A stretch of 53,476 nt of DNA from Candidatus Jettenia ecosi (GCA_005524015.1 SULG01000015.1:1-53476); one strand, 5' to 3'. Positions 17,075 to 25,653 are shown, counted from the first letter of the stretch. Program-made: numbers and translations. Notes: generated by a model not told the origin, from the sequence alone.

Positions 17075-18748
17075 ATGAAACACATGTGCAACAAAACAAA
17101 CTTGCTAAAGATTTTTTATCTGTTTTTATTCTTGGAACTATCAGTTTTTGGCGCCGTGTGTGCCGTGGCTAATGAGCTGCACAGAGAGAACCATGCTTTG
17201 ACCGGGAAATTTTCACATGTACCGGAGAAAGCAGTTGAAGTTGAAAAACAATACCTGCTCGATGTGAAGCCAAGTCCGATAATAACAGTTGCGAATCAAA
17301 TGTGCGTCGAATGCCATAAAACCATAGCGTCTGCCCTGGTGATGGAATGGGAACGATCACGCCATGCCCAAAAAGGGGTAGGGTGTGTTGATTGTCACAA
17401 GGCTAATGAGGGAGAAATAGACGCCTGGCAGCATATGGGAGCTTTAATTTCTATATTAGTTACTCCCAAAGACTGCTCAAATTGCCATGCAATTGAGTAT
17501 AAAGAATTTTCAAGAAGTCATCATGCAAAAGCCGGTGAAATCTTTGATAGCCTTGATAATCTGCTTGCTGAGAAGGCTATTGGCCTTCCAGACAATAATG
17601 CAGATGCCGTTAACGGTTGTTTGCAATGCCACGGAAGCATAATAAGATTTAAGCGTAATGATGCGGGTGAGATATTGCGGGAAAGAGGAAAACCGGTAAT
17701 TGACCCTGATACATGGCCAAATAGTGGAATTGGCCGGCTAAATCCGGATGGTTCAAAAGGTTCGTGCCACGCATGCCATTCGAGACATTCATTTGAGGCA
17801 AAATTGTCCAGAGCACCTGAAAATTGCGGAAAGTGCCATATGGGGCCTGATCATCCGCAAATGGAAATTTATAAAGAATCAAAACACGGAATTGCGTATA
17901 CCGCCAATATTGATCACATGGCGCTGGATAAAGAAGGTAGGTGGGTGTTGGGAAAGGATTACTCCGCAGCTCCGACGTGTACTACCTGCCATATCAGCAG
18001 CTATATGACATCGGAAGGAGAGCATAATGCGAGTAACCATGATGTTGGTGAACGAATTAGCTGGACACTTCGGCCGGTCATCAGCACAAAGATAAATATG
18101 GTGATATACGAAGATGGTTTTAAGGAAGATTATCCCGATACCCGGAAATTGCCTGAGATTGGTGAAGAGGTGCAGGTGATTGAAAAAATCGTGCAGGAGG
18201 AAACGCTGGTTAAGAAGGTTGTTTCAAAACGCGTTGATAAAATTGTGACCTGGCAAGAACGGCGTGAAAAAATGAAGGGCGTGTGTAGGAATTGCCATAA
18301 TCATACCCATGTCGACAATTTTTACCAACAATTCGATAGTCTTGTGGTCCTCTATAACGAAAAATTTGCAAAACCTGCGCAGGCAATGATGAAGGCGCTG
18401 AATGAGGATGAAGTCTTAAACCCAAATGCCCCATTTGAACATGAGGTACAATGGGTTTTCTGGGAATTGTGGCACCATGAAGGCAGAAGGGCGCGACATG
18501 GAGCAAGTATGATGGGTCCTGATTATACTCACTGGCATGGCATGTATGAGGTGGCAAAGCACTATTATATGAAGTTTTTACCTGCCGTAATTAAGGCCGC
18601 TGCCCAAAAGAGTGATGCGATGAAGATAAAATACGAACAAAAAATTGAGGAATTGTTGGAACAGGAAGAACATTTGTGGATGAAGGGTCTTTCTGAAGAA
18701 GAAATAAAAGTATTAAAGTCTACCTATGAAAATCGGTATAATGAATAA
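17075..18748 (+). CDS. Octaheme cytochrome c, hydroxylamine oxidoreductase (HAO) family
   Basis: Periplasmic or anammoxosomal octaheme protein of the HAO family, which interconverts hydroxylamine, hydrazine, NO and nitrite. A signal peptide (about 10-32, LLKIFYLFLFLELSVFGAVC) is followed by exactly eight C-x2-C-H motifs at residues 77-81, 104-108, 134-138, 182-186, 231-235, 251-255, 302-306 and 404-408. The family block GPDYTHWHGMYEVAKHYYM (481-499) supplies tyrosines 484 and 491; the latter is the better candidate for the residue that cross-links the catalytic heme 4 in oxidising HAOs. The 557-aa length matches HAO. No partner cytochrome lies next to it. Oxidative versus reductive direction cannot be decided from sequence alone. 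Confidence 0.92.
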   Translation: MKHMCNKTNLLKIFYLFLFLELSVFGAVCAVANELHRENHALTGKFSHVPEKAVEVEKQYLLDVKPSPIITVANQMCVECHKTIASALVMEWERSRHAQKGVGCVDCHKANEGEIDAWQHMGALISILVTPKDCSNCHAIEYKEFSRSHHAKAGEIFDSLDNLLAEKAIGLPDNNADAVNGCLQCHGSIIRFKRNDAGEILRERGKPVIDPDTWPNSGIGRLNPDGSKGSCHACHSRHSFEAKLSRAPENCGKCHMGPDHPQMEIYKESKHGIAYTANIDHMALDKEGRWVLGKDYSAAPTCTTCHISSYMTSEGEHNASNHDVGERISWTLRPVISTKINMVIYEDGFKEDYPDTRKLPEIGEEVQVIEKIVQEETLVKKVVSKRVDKIVTWQERREKMKGVCRNCHNHTHVDNFYQQFDSLVVLYNEKFAKPAQAMMKALNEDEVLNPNAPFEHEVQWVFWELWHHEGRRARHGASMMGPDYTHWHGMYEVAKHYYMKFLPAVIKAAAQKSDAMKIKYEQKIEELLEQEEHLWMKGLSEEEIKVLKSTYENRYNE

Positions 18749-18957
18749 ACAGGTTTTAACCGTATGATTCTATAAATATGAGTGCTTTTTATCCCATTAC
18801 CCTTCGTTGTAATCCATGATTTCGATCTAGCTGGTTTGAGCAAAAGAAGGAGTATTGTCAAATGTTTGGAACAAAGTGGTGGAAGGGAATGTTTCCTTTG
18901 TTGATAATCAATTGAATGTTGAAAGTAAAAAAGATTTTAGAGAGGGGGATGATCAGG

Positions 18958-19440
18958 ATGGTAAAACTAGATCCCATTGTAGAATTCAGGGAAGATCACA
19001 GAAAGGTAAGGGACGGATTGCTTGAATTAATGGAAGCCTTGCAATCAAAGGATGTCGCCAGGGCAAGGACAATCCTCGGTAAGATAAACGTGGTTGTCGG
19101 TCCACATTTTCGGTATGAGGAAGAGACCCTTTATCCCGCACTCCGTGTACTGTTGGGTGAATATGTAGACCAGTTACTCAAGGAGCATGATGGTGTAATA
19201 GCTACTGCCCGTTTTTGTGCCGAGCTGTTAAAGAAGGATAGCCTAACTGGCGAAGAGGCAAAGCAGGCCGTTTCGGCGGCAAGAGCGCTCCTGATCCATG
19301 TCTCAAACTGTGACGGCCTGTCGATACTTTCTGAAAGATTAAATAAAAAAGAAATAGATACTTTAAGCGAAAAACTTGCTATCGCAAGGAAGGCGGACGT
19401 ATCTTTATTAGATTGGGCTGATACTATAAGAAACAAATAA
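18958..19440 (+). CDS. Hemerythrin-like domain protein with an altered ligand
   Basis: Four-helix hemerythrin/HHE-type protein, expected to bind a di-iron centre and O2 or NO. Starting at 18958 (ribosome-binding GAGAGGGGG 10 nt upstream), the ligands visible are H14 (EDHRKV), H50 and E54 (HFRYEEETLYP), H77 (EHDGV) and H114. The usual last motif HxxxE reads HVSNC, so the expected Glu is Cys118 and the following LFP is lost. The metal site may therefore be atypical. The gene is 5 nt before the DsrE-like gene and 433 nt before a second hemerythrin-like gene, so the three probably form an operon. Confidence 0.82.
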   Translation: MVKLDPIVEFREDHRKVRDGLLELMEALQSKDVARARTILGKINVVVGPHFRYEEETLYPALRVLLGEYVDQLLKEHDGVIATARFCAELLKKDSLTGEEAKQAVSAARALLIHVSNCDGLSILSERLNKKEIDTLSEKLAIARKADVSLLDWADTIRNK

Positions 19441-19445
19441 AATAC

Positions 19446-19859
19446 ATGGAAACAGATAAGAAAGGTTTGTCGATAATATTTCATAGCGGTTCATACGACC
19501 GTATGTATCACGGGTTTTCCATTGTCCTTGTAGCCCTGGCATTAGGCAGAGAGGTAAGATGTTTTTTTACCTACTGGGCATTACAATATCTGGTAAAAGA
19601 AAAACCTGTGTTCCAACTTAATGATGAGGGACAGACTCACAGGAAACTATTAGAAGAGCATATGAAAAAAGGCCATATTCAGGAAATATCTGAAATTTTA
19701 ACCCAGTCCAAATCAATGGGCGCAAAGTTTTATGTCTGCACCAATTCTATGGGCTTGTTAAATATATCCCGGGACGAACTTGTAAATGAGGTTGATAAGA
19801 GTATGGGGCTAACCACATTTCTTGCGGAGACTGGCCATGATCAAATTTTATTTATCTGA
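19446..19859 (+). CDS. DsrE/DsrF/DrsH-like family protein
   Basis: 137-residue protein with the DsrE-like fold (LSIIFHSGSYDRMYHGFSIV, then ALALGREVRCFFTYWAL and MGAKFYVCTNSMGLLNISRD). Members carry persulfide sulfur or act in sulfur-relay and stress pathways; the conserved Cys in FYVCTNSM is retained. No membrane segment. It is sandwiched between two hemerythrin-like genes with 5 and 14 nt gaps, which points to a shared role in O2, NO or sulfide stress. Distinguishing DsrE from the peroxiredoxin-like DrsE groups is not possible by eye. Confidence 0.82.
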   Translation: METDKKGLSIIFHSGSYDRMYHGFSIVLVALALGREVRCFFTYWALQYLVKEKPVFQLNDEGQTHRKLLEEHMKKGHIQEISEILTQSKSMGAKFYVCTNSMGLLNISRDELVNEVDKSMGLTTFLAETGHDQILFI

Positions 19860-19873
19860 TAAGGAGATCAAAG

Positions 19874-20437
19874 ATGGCGAGCAACAGTCCAATCCAGATG
19901 CTTGAGGATGAACATCTTATTATTGCCAAAGTGATCGGCGCGGTTCCATGGCTGACCGATCGGCTGGAAGCGGGCCAGGTAGTGGATGTGAAAACGCTTC
20001 GTGGGGTGATTGAATTCCTGCAAACCTTCGCCGATAAATGTCATCACGACAAAGAAGAGGAGTTGCTATTCCCGGCTTTGGTTAATAAGGGTATCTCAAA
20101 ACAAGGTTGCCCTATAGGAATGCTGACGGCCGAGCACACGCGAGGCCGGGCGCTCGTCAAAGAGTTGGCCGATGCGGCAGATATCTACCAAAGCGGTGAT
20201 CCCGATGCCAAAAAGGCAGTGGTAAAGAGCTTGAGAGAGCTTGCCGCGCTGTATCCCAATCACATTTGGAAGGAAGACTATCTACTGTTTCCGCTAACCA
20301 ACAAGGTCCTAAGTCTGGAGGAGCAGCAAGCCTTGTATCAGCAATTTGAACAGGTGTGGGAACGGGTAGGCAGGGACGTGCATCACCGCCTGGAACAGTT
20401 TGCCGAAGGGCTTTCCGAAAATACTCATGTTTGTTAA
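19874..20437 (+). CDS. Hemerythrin domain-containing protein
   Basis: 187-aa hemerythrin/HHE cation-binding protein with a full ligand set: H14 (EDEHLII), H58 and E62 (CHHDKEEELLFP), H88 (AEHTRGR), H130 and E134 (HIWKEDYLLFP). It probably binds O2 or NO at a di-iron site and may protect the anaerobic metabolism. AAGGAGAT lies just upstream of the ATG. Downstream 230 nt are empty. Compared with the first hemerythrin-like gene this copy looks catalytically or binding competent, so the two may have diverged in role. Confidence 0.9.
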   Translation: MASNSPIQMLEDEHLIIAKVIGAVPWLTDRLEAGQVVDVKTLRGVIEFLQTFADKCHHDKEEELLFPALVNKGISKQGCPIGMLTAEHTRGRALVKELADAADIYQSGDPDAKKAVVKSLRELAALYPNHIWKEDYLLFPLTNKVLSLEEQQALYQQFEQVWERVGRDVHHRLEQFAEGLSENTHVC

Positions 20438-20668
20438 AAATTAAGCGACAAGTTTTTTCTTAAACCTTTTAGATTTGATTTTGAAATAGTCATCAGCAAG
20501 TTTTTTGTTCTTTGGTAATGCATATGTCGAAGAGAATTCAAGCAGGGATAAAATGATAAACCAAGAGTAAATATTAGTCGCAAAGTATTAAATAATCAGA
20601 AGCTATACCTGATTATACTTACGACTTAAAAATATTTTCTTACCTACGTTTTTCAACAAAGCAATGTT

Positions 20669-22528
20669 ATGTTACCATATATCTGGACAAAAATAAGATT
20701 ATTTTCTCCCGGTAAGATCATGCGCTGGCTCAATCGTCAGCAATTCTCCGAATCAGTTGCTCTTGCTGTAATAGCGATACTCGTTGGCCTCACGAGCGGC
20801 ATAGGAGTATGGCTCTTCAAACAGATGTTTAACGTGATATATCGGTATGCATTTGAAGGGATAGACACACCCCTGGGCCTTTTTCACCGTAAAGAAATCG
20901 CCCTTCGATTTTTCCAGGATTTGGCAAATTGGGCAGGATTTGACAGCATAGGAACAGTATTAGGCCACACAGGAAATTGGATGATCTTCTTTATACCTGT
21001 CATCGGTGGTCTCGCAGTCGGACTGATTTCTCACTTTTTTATTGGTAAGGAACGATATCATGGCATAGCAGGTATTATGGAATCCGTGTCATTAGGAGGT
21101 GGACGGCTGCCATATCGAAAAATACCAATCAAAACAGTTGCCGCTGCATTATCCATCGGTTCAGGCGCTTCAGTGGGTCCTGCGGACCCTTCAGTGCAGA
21201 TTGGCGCGTACTTGGGATCAATGTTTGGGCAACTCTTGCGCCTTTCTGATGAACGAATCCGTGCACTTGTTGCATCGGGAGTTGCAGGGGGGCTAGCCGC
21301 AGCCTTCAACGCACCTATTGCCGGCATATTTTTCGCTTTAGAGATTGTTATAGGCGAACTGAATGTAAACGCCTTTGGGATCGTTACATTAGCATCTGTG
21401 ATCTCATCTGTGTTTACTCAGGCCATATCAGGGTCTCAACCTGCATTTCACATCCCTGCATATGCCTTTAATTCAGCATGGGAACTGCCGCTCTATTTTG
21501 GGTTAGGTGTGCTGTCCGGGCTCAGTGCGGCATTCTATACTCGCTTGCACCATTTCACGCGGGGTATCTTTGATACATGGAATGCCCCGCGCTGGTTTAA
21601 ACCTGCAGTTGCTGGTCTCGCCGTTGGCCTCGTTGGAATGCATCTGCCGCAAGTATTTGGCACAGGCTATGCCACAATTGAAAATATTTTACATGGCAAA
21701 CCGATGGATGTGACCCTCCTGCTTTCGCTGGCGTTAGCCAGACTAGTGCTAACGCCAATTTGCTTCAGCAGCGGTTTCCACGGAGGTGTATTTGCGCCTG
21801 CCCTTTTTTCCGGCGCCGCGCTTGGAAGCGCTTATGGACTTATTGCCCAACAGATTTTTCCTTCTCTCAACATTTCACCGCCTGCCTTTGCGATGGTAGG
21901 GATGGCTGCCGCCCTTGCAGGCACGATACATGCGCCGATTACCTCGTTCATCCTATTATTTGAAATGACCCATGACTATCGGATTATTCTGCCACTGATA
22001 GCCGCAGTAAATGTTAGTCTGTTCCTTTCTTGGCATTTACAACACGATTCAGTATACACCTTGGGACTGAAGCGTAAGGGTATACGTCTGCAACGAGGAC
22101 GCGACATTGACGTGCTGGAAACAATTATGGTAAGTGAAGTCATGGAGACTGAAATTATTACTTTACGGGAATCTGATACGTTGACAGCAGCAACCGATTT
22201 GCTCACCAGAAAACGACAACACGGCTTACCCGTGCTCAATGATGTCGGCGAATTGGCGGGTATTATCACTTTGCAGGACATTGACCGCGCTCAGGATGAC
22301 GATAGTGGCTTAGTGCGTACTGTTGGTGAAGTCTGCACGCGAGAGTTGCTCCTGACATATCCCGACGAGACGATTGGCGCCGCGTTGCGGCGCACCGGAA
22401 TGCGCAATGTTGGTCAATTGCCAGTCGTTGCCCGCAACAATTTGCATAGTCTAGTGGGTTTGCTGCGCAATACTGATATCGCACGCGCCTATGACCTGGC
22501 AGTGACCCGCCGGGCGGCGACCCGGTAA
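20669..22528 (+). CDS. ClC-family chloride channel/transporter with CBS pair
   Basis: Ten-or-more-helix ClC membrane protein (to about residue 460) followed by two CBS domains (about 480-610) that usually sense adenine nucleotides. The ion-path blocks are recognisable: YHGIAGIMESV, GSGASVGPADPSVQIGA and SSGFHGGVFAPALFSGA. In the second block the canonical gating glutamate of GxEGP, still Glu in GPEDP-type relatives, is Ala172 (codon 21182-21184). The N-terminal start is uncertain (MRWLNRQQ at 20720 is an alternative). Stands alone on the plus strand with no ribosome-binding site of note. Confidence 0.9.
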   Translation: MLPYIWTKIRLFSPGKIMRWLNRQQFSESVALAVIAILVGLTSGIGVWLFKQMFNVIYRYAFEGIDTPLGLFHRKEIALRFFQDLANWAGFDSIGTVLGHTGNWMIFFIPVIGGLAVGLISHFFIGKERYHGIAGIMESVSLGGGRLPYRKIPIKTVAAALSIGSGASVGPADPSVQIGAYLGSMFGQLLRLSDERIRALVASGVAGGLAAAFNAPIAGIFFALEIVIGELNVNAFGIVTLASVISSVFTQAISGSQPAFHIPAYAFNSAWELPLYFGLGVLSGLSAAFYTRLHHFTRGIFDTWNAPRWFKPAVAGLAVGLVGMHLPQVFGTGYATIENILHGKPMDVTLLLSLALARLVLTPICFSSGFHGGVFAPALFSGAALGSAYGLIAQQIFPSLNISPPAFAMVGMAAALAGTIHAPITSFILLFEMTHDYRIILPLIAAVNVSLFLSWHLQHDSVYTLGLKRKGIRLQRGRDIDVLETIMVSEVMETEIITLRESDTLTAATDLLTRKRQHGLPVLNDVGELAGIITLQDIDRAQDDDSGLVRTVGEVCTRELLLTYPDETIGAALRRTGMRNVGQLPVVARNNLHSLVGLLRNTDIARAYDLAVTRRAATR

Positions 22529-22647
22529 CGTGCTTATTAAGTGCACCTCAGGGCGTTTGGTGATGCAGAAATTTTTAACTTGAATCAATGATATACAATC
22601 ATAGTTTTGATTACTTTACGCAGGAAACATAAGGAGAAGGTAAGAAA

Positions 22648-22807
22648 ATGGGAAGATACAAATGTGTGATTTGTGGATATATCTACGACCCAAATTTTTG
22701 CGATCCTGACCATGGAATTAATCCTGGTATCAGCTTTCAGAATTTACCTGAAGATTGGGGTCTGTCCTCAATGTGGCGCCCCAAAGGAACAGTTTGAACA
22801 AATTTGA
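22648..22807 (+). pseudogene. Rubredoxin, frameshifted at a G-run
   Basis: From the ATG at 22648 (AAGGAGAAGG upstream) the frame reads MGRYKCVICGYIYDPNFCDP and continues to NLPEDW, a rubredoxin with its first C-x2-C pair. At GGGG (22757-22760) the frame shifts; dropping one G gives VCPQCGAPKEQFEQI and a stop at 22805-22807, restoring the second C-x2-C pair and a normal 52-aa rubredoxin. Unshifted, the frame ends at 22797 without the second iron-binding pair. It is either a recent mutation or a homopolymer sequencing error. Rubredoxin shuttles electrons to superoxide or NO reductases. Confidence 0.85.
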
Positions 22808-22850
22808 TAATGTGGATTGAATGAATAAAATGGATTTTTTTGTCTTTTGT

Positions 22851-22896
22851 AAATCAAGGTTTAGCGTATTTACCCGTTGCTATGATAACCGATTCA
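22851..22896 (+). repeat. 46-bp direct repeat, copy 1
   Basis: Matches 23939-23984 with 4 differences in 46 nt (shared core TTAGCGTATTTACC and TGATAACCGATTCA). It lies 22 nt upstream of the VOC gene; copy 2 lies 15 nt upstream of the cupin gene. Confidence 0.8.
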
Positions 22897-22918
22897 TAAT
22901 GAAAAAGGAGCCAGAATA

Positions 22919-23302
22919 ATGTTCAAGAGAGTTGACCACGTGGAAATAGTACCAAGGAATGCAGAAAAGACCATTGACTTCTATGTAGACGTTCTTGGCT
23001 TTAGAATTAGGAGTCGTAAGGAAATGAAAATGCCGCCCATGAGAGAGATTGTTTATATTGAACTTGGCGATACGGTCATTGAGATTATCTCCGTAGATGA
23101 TCCCAAGCCAAAATCCGAGAATCCCTGGGAGATAGGATACAGGGCCATTGCCCTTGAGGTGGACGATATGGCAATGGCGGTGGATTACCTGAAGGGCAAA
23201 GGGATAACCATAGCCCGGGAGCCCATAGACTTGGGCAATTCATTCCGTGGAGAGATAAGAGACCCGGATGGGCTTATTATTGAACTCCGACAGTGGAAAT
23301 AG
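22919..23302 (+). CDS. VOC (glyoxalase/dioxygenase) family protein
   Basis: 127-aa single-domain vicinal-oxygen-chelate protein: FKRVDHVEIVPRNAEKTIDF, YVDVLGFRIRSR, IELGDTVIEIISVDDP and RGEIRDPDGLIIELRQ. The metal-ligand pattern His (residue 7), Glu (near 61) and Glu (near 122) fits methylmalonyl-CoA epimerase- or lactoylglutathione lyase-like members, but the substrate is unknown. AAAAAGGAG precedes the ATG at a normal distance. Neighbours are stress and redox genes, several broken. Confidence 0.88.
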   Translation: MFKRVDHVEIVPRNAEKTIDFYVDVLGFRIRSRKEMKMPPMREIVYIELGDTVIEIISVDDPKPKSENPWEIGYRAIALEVDDMAMAVDYLKGKGITIAREPIDLGNSFRGEIRDPDGLIIELRQWK

Positions 23303-23428
23303 CAGAACTGTGCCCATTAGCGAACGACCGGCTCCGGCGGACAGAATACCGTTGATGAGCCGGAGCGTTAGGCACAAGGAAATGCGATTGTGATAAGATA
23401 CGAAAAACATGAGGAGGTTTTGCAGAAG

Positions 23429-23800
23429 ATGATCCCAGACAAGATGATGCAGATTCTTAAATGCGAGGGTGTAGTCGCAATAGTGACCATGGGCGGCGAC
23501 GGTCCGCATATGGTAAATACCTGGAATAGCTACATAGTCGTCACCCGAGATGGGCATATTTTGCTTCCTGTTGGCGGCATGATACGGACTGAAGCCAATG
23601 TGGAGAAAAATAACAACATTCTTTTAACCCTTGGAAGCCGAGAGGTACAGGGACTCAGCGGCCCGGGTGCTGGGTTCCTGATCAAAGGCACGGCGGCCTT
23701 CATAAAATCTGGCGGACAATTTGACATCGTAAAAAAGCGATTCTCTTGGGTAAGGGCGGCTATGGAGATAACAATCCTCTCTGCCACGCAGACATTGTAA
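23429..23800 (+). CDS. Pyridoxamine 5'-phosphate oxidase-like FMN-binding protein
   Basis: FMN split-barrel protein of the PNPOx-like superfamily, recognised by MIPDKMMQILKCEGVVAIVT, GPHMVNTWNSYIV and GFLIKGTAAFI. The ATG at 23429 with GAGGAGG upstream fits the family start; an in-frame GTG at 23390 would add 13 residues. The C-terminal WVRAAMEITILSATQTL matches a complete member, so the 123-aa product is intact. Such proteins act as flavoreductases or heme/F420-type oxidoreductases; the precise role is unknown. Confidence 0.82.
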   Translation: MIPDKMMQILKCEGVVAIVTMGGDGPHMVNTWNSYIVVTRDGHILLPVGGMIRTEANVEKNNNILLTLGSREVQGLSGPGAGFLIKGTAAFIKSGGQFDIVKKRFSWVRAAMEITILSATQTL

Positions 23801-23901
23801 AAACAAAGTTTGGCGTATGAGATTGAAAAGGTGCTATCTTTATTGCAAATGATGCGAAAAATTCTTCGTAAGGCATGCCAAACAAACAGAAGGAGACTCA
23901 A

Positions 23902-23952
23902 ATGCTCAGCGATAAAATGCAGTCGGTGTTGAACGAACAAATCAAGGATTAG
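23902..23952 (+). pseudogene. Ferritin N-terminal stub (16 aa)
   Basis: An intact ribosome-binding site (AGAAGGAG, 23888-23895) and ATG at 23902 start MLSDKMQSVLNEQIKD, the canonical first helix of bacterial non-heme ferritin, and then stop at 23950. The stop lies within copy 2 of the 46-bp direct repeat, so the remaining 150 or so codons were removed where the repeat begins. Only the stub survives. Confidence 0.75.
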
Positions 23953-23984
23953 CGTATTTACCGGTTGTTGTGATAACCGATTCA
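23939..23984 (+). repeat. 46-bp direct repeat, copy 2
   Basis: Second copy of the repeat at 22851-22896. It overlaps the last codons of the ferritin stub and forms the leader of the cupin gene. Confidence 0.8.
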
Positions 23985-23999
23985 CAAGGAAACAGGAAG

Positions 24000-24347
24000 A
24001 TGGATCAGGACAAGAAACAAGCCCATATCAAGACACTTGAATCGCAGTCTACAAAATTAATTGATCTAGTGGATTACCAGGATTGCTCCGTAGTGAGCCG
24101 AGAGATAACTAACAAAAAGACAGGGACTGTAACTGTGTTTGCCTTTGATGAAGGGCAAGGGTTGAGCGAACATACAGCGCCATTTGATGCATTAGTTTAT
24201 CTTCTTGAAGGTGAGGTGGAAATTGTTATCTCTGGCAGACACCTTCGCCTGAAAGAGGGCGAAATTGTTATCATGCCAGCCAACCAACCACATGCGCTGA
24301 AAGCAATAAAAAATTCAAGATGATGTTGACTATGATAAGGTCTTAAT
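24000..24347 (+). pseudogene. Cupin-domain protein with 3'-end frameshift
   Basis: Starts MDQDKKQAHIKTLESQSTKL at 24000 and contains the cupin blocks GLSEHTAPFDALVYLLEGEV and LKEGEIVIMPANQPHALKAI. The frame stops early (24321-24323) right after an A6 run at 24309-24314. Adding one A restores KFKMMLTMIRS and a stop at 24345-24347, the usual ending of this small cupin family. Only the last residues are affected, so the truncated protein (107 aa) could still fold. Like the rubredoxin break, it occurs at a homopolymer. Confidence 0.75.
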
Positions 24348-24444
24348 TTCACTACCCAGTGATATTGTGTAATGGGTAGCGTGGATTAGGGCCGATAGGA
24401 CGAATCCACCAGAATAGTTTTAGATTTATCCGAAAGTATCAATC

Positions 24445-25653
24445 ATGGAAGTCAAAAAGAATATTGTTGTCATGGGGGCAGGCTATGGAGGAATTACCGC
24501 TGTATTGAGGTTAGCAAGGTTGTTCCGTCAACGTCCTGAATACCAGATACATCTCATTGATAGAAACCCTTACCATACGCTCAAGACACAATTGCATGAG
24601 GCAGCTGTTCGAAAAACAGAGATATCCATTCCTATTGACCGCATTATACAAGGACAAAATATCGTTTTTTATCTTGGAGAAGTAACCAGAATTGATTCCA
24701 ATGAGCGTATCGTTCATATGGAAAGCGGATCTTTGCCATTTAACTACCTGATAATAGCGCTTGGAAGTCAGGTAAATTTTTACAATATCCCCGGATTGCA
24801 GGAAAACTCTTTCCCGCTTCAGACTTTGAGAGACGCTCATCTGATCTGCGACTATATTGGTCAACTCTGTATGCGTGCGGCATCAGAGCCGGTTGAAGAG
24901 CGGCGAAGAGATATGCTTCGGTTTGTCATCGGTGGTGGTGGTTTGTCAGGGGTAGAATTTGCTGCTGAACTTGCTGATCATGCAGCACAGTGCACCCGTA
25001 ATTCACAGGTGAATCCTCATGAGGTTGAAATCATCATTGTTGGACCGGGTAGTCGCATAGTCCCGAGAATGGATGAATCCTTTGCGACACGTATTCATAA
25101 AAAACTCCTTGAAAAAGGTGTAAAAATCATATCAAAATCAAAAATCATGGGCCGGACACCGGACACTGCAACCCTTTCATCGGGTGAAGTGTTGAAAACG
25201 AAAACTTTAATTTGGACAGGAGGCATTCGGATCAGTGAACTTGCAAGAGAAAGCGGGTTGAAAATCGGAGAATCAGGGCGTGTTGTTGTTGATGAGTTTC
25301 TTCGGGCAGAAGGTTATCCTTTCATTTATGCCATTGGTGATAATGCCCTTGCAATAAATCCCTACACAAAAGAACCTGTTCCCGCCGCTGCCCAGTTTGC
25401 ATTGCAGCAAGGACGGTTGGTAGCATACAATATCTACGCGGATATTTCTGGGGGTGTGAGGAAACCGTACCATCCAAAGGTCTTGGGTGAGGTAGTCAGC
25501 CTGGGAAGGCATCTTGCTGTGGGATGGTTAGCGCTCCCCTTCTTGAAGAAAATTACCTTTGTTGGTTTTTTGGGAAGTCTTCTTAAAACAGCCATTCAGG
25601 AAAAACACATCCTTCTCTTAAGAAAAGAGAGTAGAAAATGGATAACTTATTAA
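24445..25653 (+). CDS. NDH-2-like NAD(P)/FAD-dependent oxidoreductase
   Basis: 402-aa flavoprotein with two dinucleotide-binding motifs: GAGYGG at 11-16 for FAD and GGGGLSGVEFAAELAD near 160 for NAD(P)H, plus YAIGDNALA near 295 for the flavin. The layout and C-terminal hydrophobic/amphipathic segment (WLALPFLKKITFVGFLGSLL) resemble type II NADH:quinone dehydrogenase, which oxidises NADH at the membrane without pumping protons. Sulfide:quinone reductase is less likely because the paired catalytic cysteines are not seen. Followed 38 nt later by the CoA-disulfide reductase-like gene. Confidence 0.87.
   Translation: MEVKKNIVVMGAGYGGITAVLRLARLFRQRPEYQIHLIDRNPYHTLKTQLHEAAVRKTEISIPIDRIIQGQNIVFYLGEVTRIDSNERIVHMESGSLPFNYLIIALGSQVNFYNIPGLQENSFPLQTLRDAHLICDYIGQLCMRAASEPVEERRRDMLRFVIGGGGLSGVEFAAELADHAAQCTRNSQVNPHEVEIIIVGPGSRIVPRMDESFATRIHKKLLEKGVKIISKSKIMGRTPDTATLSSGEVLKTKTLIWTGGIRISELARESGLKIGESGRVVVDEFLRAEGYPFIYAIGDNALAINPYTKEPVPAAAQFALQQGRLVAYNIYADISGGVRKPYHPKVLGEVVSLGRHLAVGWLALPFLKKITFVGFLGSLLKTAIQEKHILLLRKESRKWITY

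Noticed and set aside
23530-23985. 151-aa minus-strand frame
   Set aside because: Antisense to the PNPOx-like gene and ferritin stub; no ribosome-binding site or motif.
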